NCBI GenBank assembly: GCA_016714605.1
Contig: JADKDL010000008.1
Span: 1-64,000 of the forward strand
Length of the DNA: 64,000 nucleotides
DNA from: Bacteroidales bacterium
GTDB taxonomy: Bacteria; Bacteroidota; Bacteroidia; Bacteroidales; UBA1715
Direction of reading: 5' to 3'
Every line of letters starts with the position of its first letter. The stretch's first letter is position 1. Shown piece by piece: positions 39,765 to 49,554 of the stretch. A program made the position numbers and the translations under genes. A model generated the notes under the pieces. The model saw only the letters and a list, made by a program, of their open reading frames with translations, did no database searches and was not told the DNA's origin.

Positions 39765-39878
39765 ATTTAATGCAAGTTCAAGTTTATAGTAGTTTAGTTA
39801 TAGTTTACAACTCGGACTTTACGAAGTAAGAGTTGTAGATTTTTTTAAAGGCACGAGCTTCAAGCTCACGCCATCAGG
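39765..39878. repeat. Dispersed repeat, copy A
   Basis: About 110 bases shared with 41573-41681: ATTTAAT, AAGTTCAAGTTTA, then CGGACTTTACGAAGTAAG, GTTGTAGATTTTTT, and finally the hairpin GGCACGAGCTTCAAGCTCACGCC (39850-39872 with loop) followed by ATCAGG. Here the hairpin has diverged slightly. It lies just beyond the end of the DUF2079 gene. No open frame. Confidence 0.8.
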
Positions 39879-39918
39879 TGTAGTTTTATTTGTTTATTTA
39901 CGCGAACTGTCTTACGCC

Positions 39919-41406
39919 TTATTTTTTCTCTACTATCAATAAATCATTTAGGTTGTATTTGACCGTATAAGTACTGTCTTTGAGGAAATTTGCGACCTTA
40001 TCTTGAAACTCTTCTTCAGAAATAGGATAGGAATTGCCTGGTGAAGTGAGCAAAACTATATAATTGGCATCTTTTGTCACAGGGAAATTATAGATTTTAT
40101 CTCTAAAAGCCAATCGAGGTGCAAGTACTGAACTTGTAGAAACAATGGCATTTTCTGGTACCAACTTAAGTGCTTCTTTTATTTCCCTGTGTTTAAATTG
40201 TGTTTTATAATGCTTGCTATTATAAAACACCGTATTTGTATTATCATACCATAATGAAACTCTTTTGTCAATTGTCTTTATAGTATAATGCAATGTTGTT
40301 GCCATTATTAAAAGTGCTATGCCATATACTAGTTTAATTGGTTTTTTTGCATCCAGAAAGTCTATGAGACAAAGACTTAAGATAGGAGCAAATTCTATTG
40401 AATATTGAAAATTTATGCCCCAAAATACAAAATTGTTAGTTAAGAGTTTTTGAAGATATATAGGCGCTAACATTATCAGGTAATGTGGTTTGAACAAGAG
40501 AGCAAAACCGCCTGAAACAAGCACCATAAAATGCAGTTCCGATTTTATACCACTAGAAATACCATCGTTCAGTGTACTTTCAAAGAGTAGTGTAAATATG
40601 TATTTTGGATTTGAAATCATAGAGATGATGATTTCTTTTACAGAACCACCCAATTGTGAATATCGAGCCAACTGATTTGTGCCTTGACCATGACTCAAGG
40701 CGGGCATTACTTTAGCTACAACTATTACAAAATAGAGAAAAGAAAGCACTATGAGAGGTAGTTCAAATTTCAGAAACTCGGTCTTTTGTTTAGACCATTG
40801 CTTTGCATCAAAACGTTTAATCACAAGCCCTATAATGATGAATCCGAGCCAAAGAGCCATGTTTTCTTTGCAAATGATAATGAGAAAAAAAATTGCTAAA
40901 AAGGCTTTTTTATTAGTAGTTTCGTAGAAGTAAAGTAGCCACGGCACAAGCATAGCAGCTACCACATTGCTATGAAAATCATAAGAAAGGGCAGAGAAAA
41001 TGCCCCAAATACTAAAAAATTGGAACGTTATTATGTGCGGTATGTATGTGTTTGGAAATTTAAGCGATGCGTATTTGAAGATGCCATATCCTCCAATCAG
41101 AATGCTTGCAATTTGAATAATAAGTAGTGTATATGAACCAAACAAATAGCTAAATGGAGCTAGAAGCATAATAATAGGCGAGAAATGATCGCCAAAATAG
41201 TTTATTTCAGCCCCTGTTAAGTCTAAAGTGAAATAATTCATTTTGAAATGCGAAAAGCTGTAAAGAGCATGATTAAACATACCTAAATCTAATGCATATG
41301 TTCTTAATAAATAATGATTTGTAAATGAAATCATTACGTATATTATTGCAAAAAAGGTAAAAATGAGAGGTAATGTAATTTTATTGCTCAATAGTTTTGA
41401 ATTCAT
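39919..41406 (-). CDS. DUF2079 family polytopic membrane protein
   Basis: A 495-residue integral membrane protein with about ten hydrophobic segments. The N-terminal part carries the DUF2079 pattern around YALDLGMFNHALY and FGDHFSPIIML. Families of this kind belong to the broad GT-C-like glycosyltransferase clan: inner-membrane enzymes using lipid-linked sugars, with acidic residues in the first external loop (here D and GDHFSP). Actual substrate unknown. It is a lone minus-strand gene flanked on both sides by copies of the same 110-base repeat. Confidence 0.8.
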   Translation of the reverse strand: MNSKLLSNKITLPLIFTFFAIIYVMISFTNHYLLRTYALDLGMFNHALYSFSHFKMNYFTLDLTGAEINYFGDHFSPIIMLLAPFSYLFGSYTLLIIQIASILIGGYGIFKYASLKFPNTYIPHIITFQFFSIWGIFSALSYDFHSNVVAAMLVPWLLYFYETTNKKAFLAIFFLIIICKENMALWLGFIIIGLVIKRFDAKQWSKQKTEFLKFELPLIVLSFLYFVIVVAKVMPALSHGQGTNQLARYSQLGGSVKEIIISMISNPKYIFTLLFESTLNDGISSGIKSELHFMVLVSGGFALLFKPHYLIMLAPIYLQKLLTNNFVFWGINFQYSIEFAPILSLCLIDFLDAKKPIKLVYGIALLIMATTLHYTIKTIDKRVSLWYDNTNTVFYNSKHYKTQFKHREIKEALKLVPENAIVSTSSVLAPRLAFRDKIYNFPVTKDANYIVLLTSPGNSYPISEEEFQDKVANFLKDSTYTVKYNLNDLLIVEKK

Positions 41407-41572
41407 TGGTAGGTGTATTGGTAAATATTTTAATATTTCTGACTTTTGAACTGCAAATGTAAAAAAGATTTGACCATTTACATGTTTATAAGCGTTTTTT
41501 GTTTCAGCTCTACAGGTTAGTGTTTTCTGAAAAAATGTTTCGAATCCCTAGATATTCCAAGCATAACATTTA

Positions 41573-41681
41573 ATATAAGTTCAAGTTTAGAGTTGGATAG
41601 GAACGAGTTTGAAATTCGGACTTTACGAAGTAAGTGTTGTAGATTTTTTAAAAGCACGAGCTACAATCTCGTGCCATCAGG
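41573..41681. repeat. Dispersed repeat, copy B
   Basis: Second copy of the repeat at 39765-39878, with a perfect hairpin GCACGAG-CTACAAT-CTCGTGC at 41654-41674 followed by CATCAGG. Its terminal part recurs at 42855-42882, so this copy and the next bracket the fic gene. Confidence 0.82.
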
Positions 41682-41752
41682 GGAAAAACAATGCTATTCC
41701 CATTAATTATGCGGAGATTAATTTGTATATTTACCGCAAAAGATAAAATTTT

Positions 41753-42055
41753 ATGGCAAGATATATCTATGAATATGATAATTGGCCTACATTCACTTGG
41801 AATGACGAGACAATCATCGTGACTTTAGGAAAAGTTCGTCATCTCCAAGGAAAAATTTTCGGTCAAATGAGTGCACTCGGATTTTCAATAAAGGAGGAAA
41901 CAATTTTATCAACTTTGACACTTGATGTTCTAAAATCTTCAGAGATTGAAGGAGAATTTTTAAACCACGAACAAGTACGCTCGTCAATAGCAAAAGACTT
42001 GGATTTGAATACTCAGGTATTGTCCACTCTGATAGGAATGTCGAAGGTGTTGTAG
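41753..42055 (+). pseudogene. Fic family protein, N-terminal fragment (DUF4172)
   Basis: First 100 residues of a Fic (AMPylase-type) protein. It carries the DUF4172-like N-terminal domain (YIYEYDNWPTFTW) and the SSEIEGEFLNHEQVRSSIA stretch, which resembles the inhibitory helix region seen in this class (SxxxEG). The frame ends at TAG 42053, whereas the expected continuation IVHSDRNVEGVVEMML is encoded one frame over from about 42014. A missing base near 42013 is the simplest cause. See the next entry for the catalytic half. Confidence 0.82.
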
Positions 42056-42057
42056 AA

Positions 42058-42861
42058 ATGATGCTTGATGCAACCCAACGATATGACAAGGCTCTTGATC
42101 ATGAACGGATTTTTGGTTGGCATGCATCACTTTTTCCTTTCGGTTGGAGTGGAATACATAGAATCGACACTGGCTGTTATCGCAATGCCGAAATGCAAGT
42201 AGTATCAGGACCAATGGGAAAAGAAAAAGTACATTTTCAAGCTCCTTCGGCTAATGTGGTTAAAAAAGAAATGAATGTATTTTTAGAATGGTTTAATACC
42301 AAAACAAACATTGATGGAGTGTTAAAAGCTGCAATTGCGCATTTTTGGTTTATCATTATACATCCTTTTGATGACGGGAATGGACGAATTGCCAGAGCTA
42401 TTTCTGACATGTTACTTGCTCGTTCAGAGGATAGTTCTCAAAGGTTTTATAGTTTGTCAAACCAAATTCTCAATGAGAAAAAGAAATATTATGAGATATT
42501 GCAAAAAGTTCAACATAGCTCTGGTGATATAACAGATTGGTTAGACTGGTTTTTAAATTGCTTACAAAGAGCATTAGAGAATACCGAAGAAATATTGAAA
42601 CTTGTCCTTGTAAAAGCAGACTTTTGGGACAAGCACAAAGAAACAACTTTGAATAGTAGACAAAGACTTATTTTAAATAAAATATTCGACGGATTTGACG
42701 GAAAACTTAAATCTTCTAAATGGGCAAAGATTACTAAATGTTCAGCAGATACAGCACTTAGAGACATAAAAGATTTGATTGAAAAAGGAATTTTAAAACA
42801 AGAAGAATCAGGCGGTCGAAGTACAAATTACGAATTGGCAGAAGAATGGAGAATGCACTAG
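42058..42861 (+). CDS. Fic family protein, catalytic part
   Basis: 267 residues holding the Fic core. The motif HPFDDGNGRIAR is complete, with the catalytic His and the nucleotide-binding DGNGR. Fic enzymes transfer AMP or other phosphate-bearing groups to target proteins, often as toxins or conflict modules. A winged-helix-like C-terminus follows (RQRLILNKIFDGFDG...AKITKCSADTALRDIKDLI). Joined to the previous fragment it gives about 370 residues, normal for the DUF4172-Fic class. Its stop codon TAG lies inside a copy of the dispersed hairpin repeat (42855-42875), so the repeat supplies the end of the gene. No antitoxin is obvious beside it. Confidence 0.87.
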   Translation: MMLDATQRYDKALDHERIFGWHASLFPFGWSGIHRIDTGCYRNAEMQVVSGPMGKEKVHFQAPSANVVKKEMNVFLEWFNTKTNIDGVLKAAIAHFWFIIIHPFDDGNGRIARAISDMLLARSEDSSQRFYSLSNQILNEKKKYYEILQKVQHSSGDITDWLDWFLNCLQRALENTEEILKLVLVKADFWDKHKETTLNSRQRLILNKIFDGFDGKLKSSKWAKITKCSADTALRDIKDLIEKGILKQEESGGRSTNYELAEEWRMH

Positions 42862-42882
42862 CTACAATCTCGTGCCATCAGG
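42855..42882. repeat. Dispersed repeat, partial copy C
   Basis: GCACTAGCTACAATCTCGTGC followed by CATCAGG, identical to the end of copy B (41654-41681) except for one base in the left stem. Only the hairpin part of the repeat is present. It overlaps the last two codons and the stop of fic. Confidence 0.8.
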
Positions 42883-42939
42883 TTAATCTTGTAGAGAAAA
42901 TTCAAAAATTTTCTCTACAATGTTTCCTTCAAAATTAAT

Positions 42940-43524
42940 CTATTTTATTGCCTCTTTCTTTCCTAATTCAGATACTTCAGCTATCCATTTTTTCCTTTTT
43001 TCTAAAGTCGATGTTTTTATGGGAGTAAATGTAGTTACTTGTTTTGTTTTTATTCCGCAATACTTTAATGTGCCTTTAATGAGTGCATTATGAGCAGAGT
43101 TTCTATACATAAATTTGTAATACCAAATCGGAGCGTCCATTAAAGTTATGATGTGGGCTGTTTTTTTAGTCAAACATTTATCCCAATAAACCGAGTTCTC
43201 TTTGCCTTTGAATGCAAAGCCCGGAAGAAATACTCTATCTATAAATCCCTTAAGAATTGCCGGTAGGTTTGCCCACCAAATTGGGAATACAAACACCAAG
43301 TGGTTTGCTTCTGCTATCAAATCTTGAGCTTTAAGTAAATCGGGTTCTAAATCTGTTCTTTTATTGAAACCATGATGCAATATTGGGTCAAATTTTATTG
43401 CTCCTAAGTCTATTAAATTACAATTGGCTCCGGCAGCTTTTGCAGCTTCTGTGTATGCTTTAGCTAGTGCACAGCTTAGACTGTCGCTATCCGGATGCCC
43501 TGAAATTATTACTATGTTTTTCAT
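42940..43524 (-). CDS. Flavodoxin-like NAD(P)H quinone oxidoreductase
   Basis: A 194-residue cytoplasmic flavoprotein of the flavodoxin_2 family (MdaB, Kef-ancillary and YwrO-like enzymes), which reduces quinones with two electrons from NAD(P)H. The FMN phosphate loop is SGHPDSDSLSCAL at residues 8-20, and FPIWWANLPAILKGFIDR is the conserved FMN-binding segment near 80-97. GFAFKG follows as in the family. Monocistronic, between the fic region and dnaE. No potassium-efflux gene is adjacent, so a Kef partner role is unlikely. Confidence 0.88.
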   Translation of the reverse strand: MKNIVIISGHPDSDSLSCALAKAYTEAAKAAGANCNLIDLGAIKFDPILHHGFNKRTDLEPDLLKAQDLIAEANHLVFVFPIWWANLPAILKGFIDRVFLPGFAFKGKENSVYWDKCLTKKTAHIITLMDAPIWYYKFMYRNSAHNALIKGTLKYCGIKTKQVTTFTPIKTSTLEKRKKWIAEVSELGKKEAIK

Positions 43525-43861
43525 CCTTGAATAATTTGTAAATGTGTTAATATGATAATTAATTTCTTTTAATCGTTATTACTATTAGCATGTATATTTG
43601 TTGGTTAGGATTAAGCACATTAGACCGAAAAAAAATAGAAAAATTATTATTTTGCGTGAATATAATCAAAAAATATTTTAAAATTTCTTTTTTAACGGAT
43701 TAATGTATTGAAAATAAGATTAATAGAATTATTTTTTTATTTATTGTTTAAAACTTAGTCAAGTTTTAAGGTCGATATGAGTCTAATATATGCTATTTTT
43801 ATGAGTCGGAAATTTAGTTACGTTTCCGATTTTTTACACATCCCAATTTTACGTTAATTAT
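43525..43861. other. Divergent intergenic region before dnaE
   Basis: About 340 very AT-rich bases between divergent genes. The sequence TACGTTTC about 40 bases before the dnaE start partly resembles a -7 element; otherwise nothing recognised. Confidence 0.4.
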
Positions 43862-46800
43862 ATGGCATTTACACACATACATGTGCATTCTCAGTACTCT
43901 ATACTTGATGGAGCTGCAAGTATAAAATCTTTGGTTGAAAAAGCAAAAAAAGATGAAATGCCTGCCTTAGCTCTTACCGATCATGGTACAATGTACGGTA
44001 TCAAAGAATTTCATGTTGCCTGTAAAAAAGCAGGAATTAAACCAATTTTAGGTTGTGAAGTTTATGTTGCAAAACGTTCGTACGATTTGCGCGATGAAAA
44101 ACTTGATCGTTCAGGTCATCACTTGGTTGTATTAGCAAAAAATCATATCGGTTATAAAAATTTATTAAAACTTTGTTCCGATGCTTATATCAAAGGTTTC
44201 TATTATAGACCGCGGGTAGATAAGAAATGGTTGGAGGAAAATCATGAAGGTCTTATCATTACTACGGCATGCTTGGGAGGTGAAATACCTAAGAAAATAA
44301 TGGCAAATAACATTGCAGAAGCCGAAGAGGCTGCATTGTGGTATAAGTCTGTTTTTGGCGATGATTTTTATTTTGAAATGCAAAGACATCCCAATACTGA
44401 TAGTAGGTTGAAAACCGAGATTTGGGATAATCAGCAACGAGTAAATAAAGTATTGTTGGAACTTGGTAAGAAATTAAATATTAAGGTTGTAGCAACTAAC
44501 GATGTGCATTTTACCAATGAAACCGATGCCGAAGCTCATGATTTGCTTATCTGTCTCAATACCGGAAAAGATATTGATGATATAAATAGAATGCGTTATA
44601 CCAGACAAGAATGGTTTAAAACCACTTCTGAAATGGAAAAGCTCTTTGCCGATGTGCCTGAAGCTATTGCAAATACTCAGGAAATTGCCGATAAGGTGGA
44701 GTTTTATGAGTTAAATCATGCTCCTATCATGCCCGATTTCCCGATGCCTGAAGGTTTTACTCTTGAAGCAGATTACTTGAGGCACCTTGCTATTGAGGGT
44801 GCAAAGACACGCTATGGTGACCCTATACCTGAAAGTAATTTGGAACGAATAAATTTTGAGCTGGATACAATAATAAGCATGGGTTTTCCAGGCTATTTCC
44901 TTATCGTTCAAGATTTCATAGCAGAAGCTCGCCGTAGAGGTGTTTTGGTTGGTCCGGGTAGGGGTTCTGCTGCCGGTTCTGCTGTCTCTTACTGCTTGGG
45001 AATTACCAATATAGATCCTATTGGTTACGATTTGCTATTTGAACGATTCCTTAATCCTGATCGTATTTCAATGCCCGATGTGGATATTGACTTTGATGAT
45101 GATGGTCGTCAAGAGGTGCTTAATTATGTATCAAGAAAATATGGTCAACAGCGTGTAGCCCACATTTGTACTTTTGGTACTATGGCTGCAAAATCTTCTA
45201 TTAAAGATGTGGCTAGAGTACTCAAACTGCCGCTTTCGGAAGCCAACCGTTTAGCAAAAATGGTTCCTGATACTCCAAAAATTACATTGCCACAAGCCTA
45301 CAAAGAAAGTAAGGATTTGTTGCAAGAAAAGGAACAGGGCGATGCTTTGGTAAAAAAAACAATTCAGTTGGCAGAAGCACTTGAAGGTTCGGTTCGGCAA
45401 ACGGGTGTGCATGCTTGCGGTATTCTTATTGGTAAAAATGATCTTTGGGAGAATATTCCGCTCATGCCCTCAAAAGATGACGAACTCTATACTACTCAGT
45501 ACGATGGTCATTTTGTTGAAGATATTGGCTTACTTAAGATGGACTTCTTGGGTCTTAAAACCTTGTCTATCATAAAGGAATGTTTGGTAAATATAAAAAA
45601 TTCTACAGGAGAGACTATCAATATTGATACAATTCCTTTGGATGATGCAAAAACATACGAGTTATTCAGTAAAGGCGAAACAACTGCAATATTTCAGTTT
45701 GAATCTGCCGGAATGAAAAAATATCTCAAGGCTCTTAAGCCCAATAGATTGGAAGATTTGGTGGCTATGAATGCGCTTTACAGGCCGGGTCCGATGGATT
45801 ATATTCCTGATTTTATTAATCGTAAACATGGAATATCAAAAATAGAGTACGACCATCCTATCATGGAGTCTTATTTGAAAAGTACCTATGGTATTACCGT
45901 TTATCAAGAACAGGTGATGCTTCAGTCTCGGGCTTTGGGCGGATTTACCAGAGGTGAGTCCGACTCTTTGCGTAAGGCAATGGGTAAGAAAAACAAGGAG
46001 CTCATGGAGCAGCTTAAGGCTAAATTTGCATCAGGTTGTTTGGCTAATCCGGAATTCATAAGTGGTTGTGAAGCTGGTAAAAAAGAGCCTCAAGTATTGA
46101 TAGATAAAATCTGGAAAGATTGGGAAGCCTTTGCTAGTTATGCGTTCAATAAATCACACTCAGTTTGTTATGCCTTTATTGCATACCAAACCGGATATTT
46201 AAAAGCTCATTACCCCTCAGAATTTATGTCGGCAGTTTTGAGCAGAAACCTAGGCAATAGTGAGAACATTTCGTTCTTTATGGATGAGTGTTCGCGTATG
46301 GGCATTTCAGTTATGAGTCCGAATGTAAATAAAAGTTTGCTCTCATTTAGTGTTGGCAAAAATGGCGAAATATTATTTGGACTCGGTGCTATAAAAGGAG
46401 TAGGCGAGGGGGCTTCACAGATTATAATTGATGAACGCGAGAAAAACGGACCGTACAAAGATATTTTTGATTTTGTATCTCGGGTAAATCTAAGGTCGGT
46501 AAACAAGAAGAATATGGAGAATCTGGCTAAAGCCGGAGCTTTTGATTGTTTTGGTATAGAGCGATATAGGTATTTTGCCGAAGATATTTCAGGCAATATT
46601 TTTATTGAGACACTCATACGTTTTGGAGGTAATATGCAAAATAAAGGTGGCGGCAGCACTGCACCATCGCTCTTTGGAGATACCATTGAGGTAGAAATTC
46701 CTAAGCTGGAAATACCCATTGGTACCCCTTGGACACCTATGCAGGTGCTTGCCGAAGAAAAAGAATTGGTAGGTATTTACCTCTCTTCGCATCCACTAGA

Positions 46801-47386
46801 TGAATATAAGGTTGAAATAATGCATTATTGCAAAACACCACTTACTAGCTTAGAAAATTTGCAAGAATTCAATGGCAAAGATGTGCGAGTTGCCGGTATG
46901 GTTAGCTCCATCAAACATGGCGAAGTGAAAGCCTCAGGCAAACCATACGGGGTGATTAAACTGGAAGATTTTAGCGGTAGTTTTGAATTTTTCCTTATGG
47001 GTAAAGATTTAGAAACCTACAGACCGTTTATGAATATTGGCGATAGAATTTCGGTATCAGGAAAAATAGAGCCTCGCTACGGAAAAGAAAGCGAATTTTC
47101 TTTAAAAATTAAAAGCATAGAGCCGCTTAGCGAAATAAAGAAAAAGATAAAAGGAATATCACTAAAAGTGAAAATTGAAGATATTAACGAGCAGTTGATA
47201 AATGAAATGAGCAGTTTTGCCGTAGATCAAAAACAAAAAGATGGTTTGGCGGTGTCTTTTCTTGTTTACAACTCGGAATCAAATATTTGGGTACAAATGC
47301 CTTCAAAATCATATAAAATGAATTTATCTAGAGAATTGATTGCTTTTCTCGATGAAACACCTATATTAGAATTTAAATTGAATTAA
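43862..47386 (+). CDS. dnaE: DNA polymerase III subunit alpha
   Basis: Catalytic subunit of the replicative polymerase. The 1174 residues begin with a PHP domain (HIHVHSQYSILDGAASI, LTDHGTMYG). The polymerase core follows: GPGRGSAAGS, the catalytic PDVDIDFDDDGR near residues 400-411, then MKKYLKALKP and YRPGPMDYIPDF with the further catalytic Asp region, and the YAFNKSHS segment. Helix-hairpin-helix elements and an OB-fold domain (VRVAGMVSSIKHGE) come near the C-terminus. Length is typical for DnaE1 of Bacteroidota, and the frame is intact, in contrast with several other genes here. trxA follows after 23 bases. Confidence 0.97.
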   Translation: MAFTHIHVHSQYSILDGAASIKSLVEKAKKDEMPALALTDHGTMYGIKEFHVACKKAGIKPILGCEVYVAKRSYDLRDEKLDRSGHHLVVLAKNHIGYKNLLKLCSDAYIKGFYYRPRVDKKWLEENHEGLIITTACLGGEIPKKIMANNIAEAEEAALWYKSVFGDDFYFEMQRHPNTDSRLKTEIWDNQQRVNKVLLELGKKLNIKVVATNDVHFTNETDAEAHDLLICLNTGKDIDDINRMRYTRQEWFKTTSEMEKLFADVPEAIANTQEIADKVEFYELNHAPIMPDFPMPEGFTLEADYLRHLAIEGAKTRYGDPIPESNLERINFELDTIISMGFPGYFLIVQDFIAEARRRGVLVGPGRGSAAGSAVSYCLGITNIDPIGYDLLFERFLNPDRISMPDVDIDFDDDGRQEVLNYVSRKYGQQRVAHICTFGTMAAKSSIKDVARVLKLPLSEANRLAKMVPDTPKITLPQAYKESKDLLQEKEQGDALVKKTIQLAEALEGSVRQTGVHACGILIGKNDLWENIPLMPSKDDELYTTQYDGHFVEDIGLLKMDFLGLKTLSIIKECLVNIKNSTGETINIDTIPLDDAKTYELFSKGETTAIFQFESAGMKKYLKALKPNRLEDLVAMNALYRPGPMDYIPDFINRKHGISKIEYDHPIMESYLKSTYGITVYQEQVMLQSRALGGFTRGESDSLRKAMGKKNKELMEQLKAKFASGCLANPEFISGCEAGKKEPQVLIDKIWKDWEAFASYAFNKSHSVCYAFIAYQTGYLKAHYPSEFMSAVLSRNLGNSENISFFMDECSRMGISVMSPNVNKSLLSFSVGKNGEILFGLGAIKGVGEGASQIIIDEREKNGPYKDIFDFVSRVNLRSVNKKNMENLAKAGAFDCFGIERYRYFAEDISGNIFIETLIRFGGNMQNKGGGSTAPSLFGDTIEVEIPKLEIPIGTPWTPMQVLAEEKELVGIYLSSHPLDEYKVEIMHYCKTPLTSLENLQEFNGKDVRVAGMVSSIKHGEVKASGKPYGVIKLEDFSGSFEFFLMGKDLETYRPFMNIGDRISVSGKIEPRYGKESEFSLKIKSIEPLSEIKKKIKGISLKVKIEDINEQLINEMSSFAVDQKQKDGLAVSFLVYNSESNIWVQMPSKSYKMNLSRELIAFLDETPILEFKLN

Positions 47387-47409
47387 TTATTAATAAAAAT
47401 AAAAATATT

Positions 47410-47727
47410 ATGGCACAAGCTATTACAGATTCAAATTTCGATGAATTAGTTTTAAATACAGACAAACCGGTAGTTATAGATTTCTGGGCAGAATGGTGTG
47501 GTCCGTGTAGAATGATTGCTCCAATAATTGAAGAATTGCCTAAAGAATATGCAGATAAAGCAATTATTGCTAAATGCGATGTAGATGAAAATTCTCAGAT
47601 TGCCAGTAAATTCTCAATTAGAAATATTCCAACTCTATTATTTTTAAAAAATGGGGTACAAGTAGATAAACTTGTTGGAGCTGTACCTAAAGATAAAATT
47701 GTAGAAAAACTTAATGCACTTCTTTAA
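47410..47727 (+). CDS. trxA: Thioredoxin
   Basis: A 105-residue cytoplasmic thioredoxin that reduces protein disulfides, for example in ribonucleotide reductase. The active site WCGPC is near residues 29-33 within FWAEWCGPCRM, and the cis-proline motif IPTLL is near 77-81. No signal peptide. It lies directly behind dnaE, an arrangement common in Bacteroidota, and is probably in the same transcript. Confidence 0.96.
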   Translation: MAQAITDSNFDELVLNTDKPVVIDFWAEWCGPCRMIAPIIEELPKEYADKAIIAKCDVDENSQIASKFSIRNIPTLLFLKNGVQVDKLVGAVPKDKIVEKLNALL

Positions 47728-47784
47728 TAATTTTATTTAAACCCTACGTTTTTATATTTAAATTAAAGAAGGAAGTTTTATATA

Positions 47785-48714
47785 ATGCAGAGTATAAATG
47801 AATTAGTTAGCCTTCAGCAATTTGATCATTTTGAGTTACTAGCTCAACAAATTGTTGAAGGTTTTATTACCGGTATGCACAGAAGTCCGTATCATGGGTT
47901 TTCTGTTGAGTTTGCTGAACACCGTGCTTACAACACAGGCGAGTCTGTTAAGCATATAGATTGGAAACTGTATGGTAAAACCGAAAAACTGTATGTGAAA
48001 CGGTACGAAGAGGAAACCAATATGCGTACACAATTGGTTATCGACACCTCGTCTTCTATGCTTTTTCCTTATATTAATAATAGTTTACAAAACAAAAGAA
48101 GTTTTGCAGCACTTTCGGCAGCAGCACTCATTCATTTGCTTATAAAACAGAGAGATGCAGTTGGCTTATCATTATTTAATGAAAAGCTAGAACTGCATAC
48201 CCCTTCAAAACTTTCTAGAGTTCATATTCAGTTGCTCTATAAGGAATTAAATATATTGCTTAGAACCGAGAAAGATGCAAAAGCTCTAAATAAAGGCAAT
48301 AACTTACCGCTTGTTTTGCACCAAATTGCCGATACGATTCATAAACGGTCTTTGGTCGTTATTTTTACCGATATGATTGATAATTCCAATCCCGATACAC
48401 TTTTTGCAGCCCTTCAGCACCTTAAGTACAATAAGCACGAAGTTATTTTATTTCATGTGGTAGATCATGCCAAAGAATTACAATTAAATTTTGAAAACAG
48501 ACCTACAAAATTCATCGATTTAGAAACGGGCGAAGTTCTCACTTTGAATCCTAATGAAATAAAAGAAACCTATAAAGTTAGGTCGCAGCAATTTGTAAAA
48601 GAGCTCACTTACAAGTGTATGCAGCATCAGATTGATTTGGTCGAAGCCGATATAAATAAAGGTTTTGAGCAGGTTCTATTGTCTTTTCTGGTGAAAAGAA
48701 ATAAGTTGTATTGA
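47785..48714 (+). CDS. DUF58 domain protein
   Basis: A 309-residue protein of the DUF58 family, found with MoxR AAA ATPases. It has the typical HRSPYHGFSVEFAEHRAYNTGE opening and DWKLYGKTEKLYVKRYEEE core, then a von Willebrand A-like fold with a MIDAS start DTSSSML. Such proteins are thought to assist assembly or folding together with MoxR and BatA-type partners; neither is next to it here. No signal peptide or membrane segment, so cytoplasmic. It follows trxA by 57 bases. Confidence 0.87.
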   Translation: MQSINELVSLQQFDHFELLAQQIVEGFITGMHRSPYHGFSVEFAEHRAYNTGESVKHIDWKLYGKTEKLYVKRYEEETNMRTQLVIDTSSSMLFPYINNSLQNKRSFAALSAAALIHLLIKQRDAVGLSLFNEKLELHTPSKLSRVHIQLLYKELNILLRTEKDAKALNKGNNLPLVLHQIADTIHKRSLVVIFTDMIDNSNPDTLFAALQHLKYNKHEVILFHVVDHAKELQLNFENRPTKFIDLETGEVLTLNPNEIKETYKVRSQQFVKELTYKCMQHQIDLVEADINKGFEQVLLSFLVKRNKLY

Positions 48715-48918
48715 TTAATAGAAATAATCATTTATAGCAGTTTTGAAGTAATTTAAAATTGTCAATTTTTCAGAAATTATATCCTAGAGATTGTTTTTGA
48801 GACGATTAAAACATTTTAATTAAAACGAGGGTGGTATTATTAGAAAAAAAATTAAAAACGCTGTCCAAAAACATAAAAAAAGGAAACAAATGCTATTTAA
48901 TAAAAGTAGAAGCTGTGT

Positions 48919-48947
48919 TTTGTATTCCAAAAAAAATAATAATTTTG
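48919..48947 (+). promoter_or_regulatory. Promoter before the 48970 gene
   Basis: TTTG at 48919-48922 and TAATTTTG at 48940-48947, 17 bases apart, match the Bacteroidota -33/-7 consensus, 22 bases before the start codon. Confidence 0.6.
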
Positions 48948-48969
48948 TAGCAACAGCACTGCCATAATT

Positions 48970-49512
48970 ATGATAAAATATCTCTTAATAATTTCCTTTA
49001 CACTAGGTTTACTTAATCTGTTCGCACAGAAAGGTAAGTACACGCCCGTTCTTACCATAAAGCAACCGTATCATTCATATAATGCAACCGAATTTCAGGA
49101 CACAAAAAAAGCATTTCAGAAAGTAAACGGACTAAAAATCTCAGATAGTCAGAAGTACTTAATCATTTCTTACGCGCAAAATCCTACCCATATAGCAGTG
49201 TATTTAGTTGGTACGTGGGAACGGGTCGGGGTATATAAAGTTATGGGAAATGGTGTAGAGATAAACAATAGCTATTTTGCCGATAATGATAAAGTACTTT
49301 ATATAAAATACGACAGATTTTCTACCAAATACAAAATGATTGAGTTCAAAACCGGATATATAAAGAAAGTAAATTGCAGCAAGACACCCAAAGGCTGTAT
49401 CTACGAAGAGATTACCCAAGAAACCAAAGAGGTAATGACCAATAATCGTAAATATCAGATAGAGGCATCAAAACTTGACCCAAGCGATGTTATTGTATCG
49501 GTAAAGAAATAG
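48970..49512 (+). CDS. Secreted protein of unknown function
   Basis: A 180-residue protein with a signal peptide at residues 1-19 (MIKYLLIISFTLGLLN, then FAQ). The mature part is rich in beta-forming segments (KYLIISYAQN, IAVYLVGTWERVGVYKVMG, DKVLYIKYDRF) that look like propeller-blade fragments. It has a pair of cysteines (NCSKTPKGC) near residues 137-144. No family recognised. Monocistronic with its own promoter. Confidence 0.65.
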   Translation: MIKYLLIISFTLGLLNLFAQKGKYTPVLTIKQPYHSYNATEFQDTKKAFQKVNGLKISDSQKYLIISYAQNPTHIAVYLVGTWERVGVYKVMGNGVEINNSYFADNDKVLYIKYDRFSTKYKMIEFKTGYIKKVNCSKTPKGCIYEEITQETKEVMTNNRKYQIEASKLDPSDVIVSVKK

Positions 49513-49554
49513 GAAATCAAACGCATCCATATCAGGTATTCTCAAAAAATGTAA

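Noticed and set aside
46210..46719. Minus-strand open frame of 169 codons
   Set aside because: Antisense shadow inside dnaE with no start context or recognisable protein.
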